DNA from: Mesorhizobium sp. WSM4311
GTDB taxonomy: Bacteria > Pseudomonadota > Alphaproteobacteria > Rhizobiales > Rhizobiaceae
Direction of reading: 5' to 3'
Length of the DNA: 64,000 nt
Assembly (NCBI RefSeq): GCF_002295115.1
Contig: NZ_NSFV01000017.1
Span: 62,001-126,000 of the forward strand
The notes under the pieces: model-generated
Told to the model about the DNA's origin: nothing
The model's input: the letters and a program-made list of their open reading frames with translations, nothing else
Database searches by the model: none
Shown: piece by piece, positions 62,604-64,000 of the stretch
Numbering within the stretch: the first letter of the stretch is position 1
Layout of the letters: each line of letters begins with the position of its first letter
Made by a program: the position numbers and the translations under genes

Positions 62604-64000
62604 ATGGTGAACCTCCCCGTGAACGCCGAAATCCAGGCGGTCCCGATCCAAGCCGGTTCTGCGCAAGGCGACGCGGCGGGCGGCGAAAGTACTATGGCGC
62701 GGATCCCTGGTGGTCCGGCCGAATTCGACAAGATCGGGCCGCGCCTCAAGGCGATGCTGCGAGCCGCCCGCTATTACGGTGTCGAGCTCGACCCGAACGA
62801 ATTCAGGGCCGCGAGCGCGGTTCCGGCCGCCGCCGATCTGTCGCAGTGGGCGCAGGACGCCGGCATGTGGTCACGCGCCGTGCGCATCCGCTGGTCCCAC
62901 CTTTTGCGCTTCCAGGACTCCGGCCCGGTCGTCCTTTTGTTCAACGATAGCGGCGCGGCTCTTCTCACCGGGGCGAGCGCCGAGCGAAACATCGTCTTCC
63001 TGAAAAGTGCGGATGCACCCGAAGATGGTGAAGCCGTCGCCATTGACGAGTTGCGGCTGTCGCAGGTTTGGACGGGCGAGGCACTGCTGCTGCGCGCCAC
63101 ACGATCCTATGTCGCGGCGGACGCCCCCTTCACCCTTCGCTGGCTCGCCGAACTGGTGCGTCTCGAAAGCCATGCCTTGCGCGATATCACCATCGCCTCG
63201 TTCACGCTGAGCGTCCTTACCATCCTGCCGCCGCTCATCGTCATGACGGTGGTCAACAAGGTGCTGCAGTTCAACAGCATCTCGACGCTGGTGCTCTTGT
63301 CCGCGGTGATCGCCGTGGTTTTCGCCTACGAGACACTGCTTGGCCATGCGCGGCGGCTGATCATCAATGTCGTCGGCGCCCGTCTGGACACCAAGCTGCA
63401 GCTGCATGTCTTCAGCCGGCTGTTACGCCTGCCGCTTGACTATTTCGAGCGGCATCCGGCCGGCGAGACGATGTATCATCTCGCCCAGGTCTATCGCATT
63501 CGCGAGTTCCTGACCGGAAAACTCCTCAGCACGTTCTTGGATATGATCACACTGTGTGTGCTGGTGCCGGTCATGTTCTACATCAACGCCGCCCTGGCCT
63601 GGATCGTGCTGGCCTGCGCGGTGGTGATCATGCTGATCATCCTCGCCTTCCTCAGGCCATTGCGCCGCAGATACCAGCGGGTGGTCGACGCCGAGACCTG
63701 GAAGTCGGCGGCGCTCGGCGAGACTGTCGTCGGCATAAAGACGGTGAAGGCGCTCGGTCTCGAGCCGCAGCGCAAGGCGCTCTGGGACGAGCGGGTGGCG
63801 GAAGCGGGAAAGGCGCGTCTCGCCTTCGGACAGCTGGCAAGCTGGCCGCAGACCCTTGTCACGCCGATCGAACGCGTGATGGTGCTCGGCACCATGCTGA
63901 TCGGCGCTTATCTCGCGATGAACGACCGCACCGGCTACATGGTCGGCGGCCTGTTCGCCTTCATGATGATCGCCCAGCGCGTGGCGCAGCCGCTGGTTGG
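62604..64000 (+). CDS. type I secretion ABC transporter, peptidase-like domain and membrane domain (3' end cut by window edge)
   Basis: The first 465 residues of a type I exporter. Residues about 40-170 are a C39-peptidase-like domain without the catalytic Cys (KIGPRLKAMLRAARYYGVEL, HLLRFQDSGPVVLLFNDSGA, FTLRWLAELV). From residue 180 the ABC membrane domain starts (ITIASFTLSVLTILPPLIVM, LQLHVFSRLLRLPLDYFERH, AGETMYHLAQVYRIREFLTG). Walker motifs lie beyond the window. The inactive peptidase-like domain is typical of exporters of large C-terminal-signal substrates such as RTX or LapA proteins. The nearest candidate substrate is the DUF4347 collagen-like protein immediately upstream. Confidence 0.9.
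   Translation, partial: MVNLPVNAEIQAVPIQAGSAQGDAAGGESTMARIPGGPAEFDKIGPRLKAMLRAARYYGVELDPNEFRAASAVPAAADLSQWAQDAGMWSRAVRIRWSHLLRFQDSGPVVLLFNDSGAALLTGASAERNIVFLKSADAPEDGEAVAIDELRLSQVWTGEALLLRATRSYVAADAPFTLRWLAELVRLESHALRDITIASFTLSVLTILPPLIVMTVVNKVLQFNSISTLVLLSAVIAVVFAYETLLGHARRLIINVVGARLDTKLQLHVFSRLLRLPLDYFERHPAGETMYHLAQVYRIREFLTGKLLSTFLDMITLCVLVPVMFYINAALAWIVLACAVVIMLIILAFLRPLRRRYQRVVDAETWKSAALGETVVGIKTVKALGLEPQRKALWDERVAEAGKARLAFGQLASWPQTLVTPIERVMVLGTMLIGAYLAMNDRTGYMVGGLFAFMMIAQRVAQPLV

Noticed and set aside
59519..62666. Very long open frames antisense to and out of phase with the collagen-like gene
   Set aside because: They arise because the nine-base repeat has no stop in any phase. Their products are pure low-complexity repeats and have no ribosome site or domains.

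Overview
The window is high-GC DNA from an alphaproteobacterium of the Rhizobiales, most probably Mesorhizobium. The evidence is a DUF768-type small protein (a family known mainly from Mesorhizobium), tandem DUF982 genes, a RepB-C/serine-recombinase pair, paired Ku genes with a three-domain LigD, and many promoters of the alphaproteobacterial general-stress sigma factor EcfG/RpoE2 (GGAAC, 16-17 nt, then NGTT). No rRNA, tRNA or CRISPR array was seen.

Layout. 1-1711: the end of a sugar-nucleotide epimerase cluster on the minus strand. 1847-7808: a stress/signalling block with a receiver protein carrying a sigma-region-2-like tail, a CheB-CheR-PAS-HWE kinase overlapping its own response regulator, and a probable EcfG-dependent small RNA. 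8170-17744: a wreck of small ORFs and a thiamine-diphosphate enzyme remnant, then a translationally coupled run of a YdeP-type molybdopterin oxidoreductase, cytochrome c, caa3-type oxidase subunits II, I and III, a small membrane protein, CtaG and another cytochrome c, facing a diheme cytochrome c. 17906-24560: KTSC and other small proteins, then non-homologous end joining genes (ligD converging on ku-ku) and a WGR protein. 24560-30550: many short stress-type genes (HARP-like, DUF427, DUF982, CsbD) with decayed DNA between them. 30670-33161: a serine recombinase overlapping a RepB C-terminal-domain protein. 33380-46551: more envelope and stress genes (glycine-zipper lipoprotein, methyltransferase, DUF2231, Tat-exported globin, large catalase, DUF4142, YflT-type protein, exonuclease III, FMN reductase, Tat-exported metallopeptidase), with LysR and ISAzo13 remnants nearby.

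47187-56835: five minus-strand glycosyltransferase genes, three of them unusual multidomain fusions. 58253-64000, on the plus strand: a small gene, a 1241-residue protein with a DUF4347 head and about 780 residues of collagen-like Gly-X-Y in which Y is almost always Thr, and the start of a type I secretion ABC transporter.

How it fits together. The right end looks like a unit for making and exporting a glycosylated collagen-like surface protein: the transporter exports it, DUF4347 is a head typical of large exported proteins, and the divergent glycosyltransferases could modify the Thr residues that a proline-poor triple helix would need. This is inference. The middle 45 kb is dominated by genes whose upstream regions carry EcfG-type promoters, so it reads as a stress-response island interspersed with gene wreckage.
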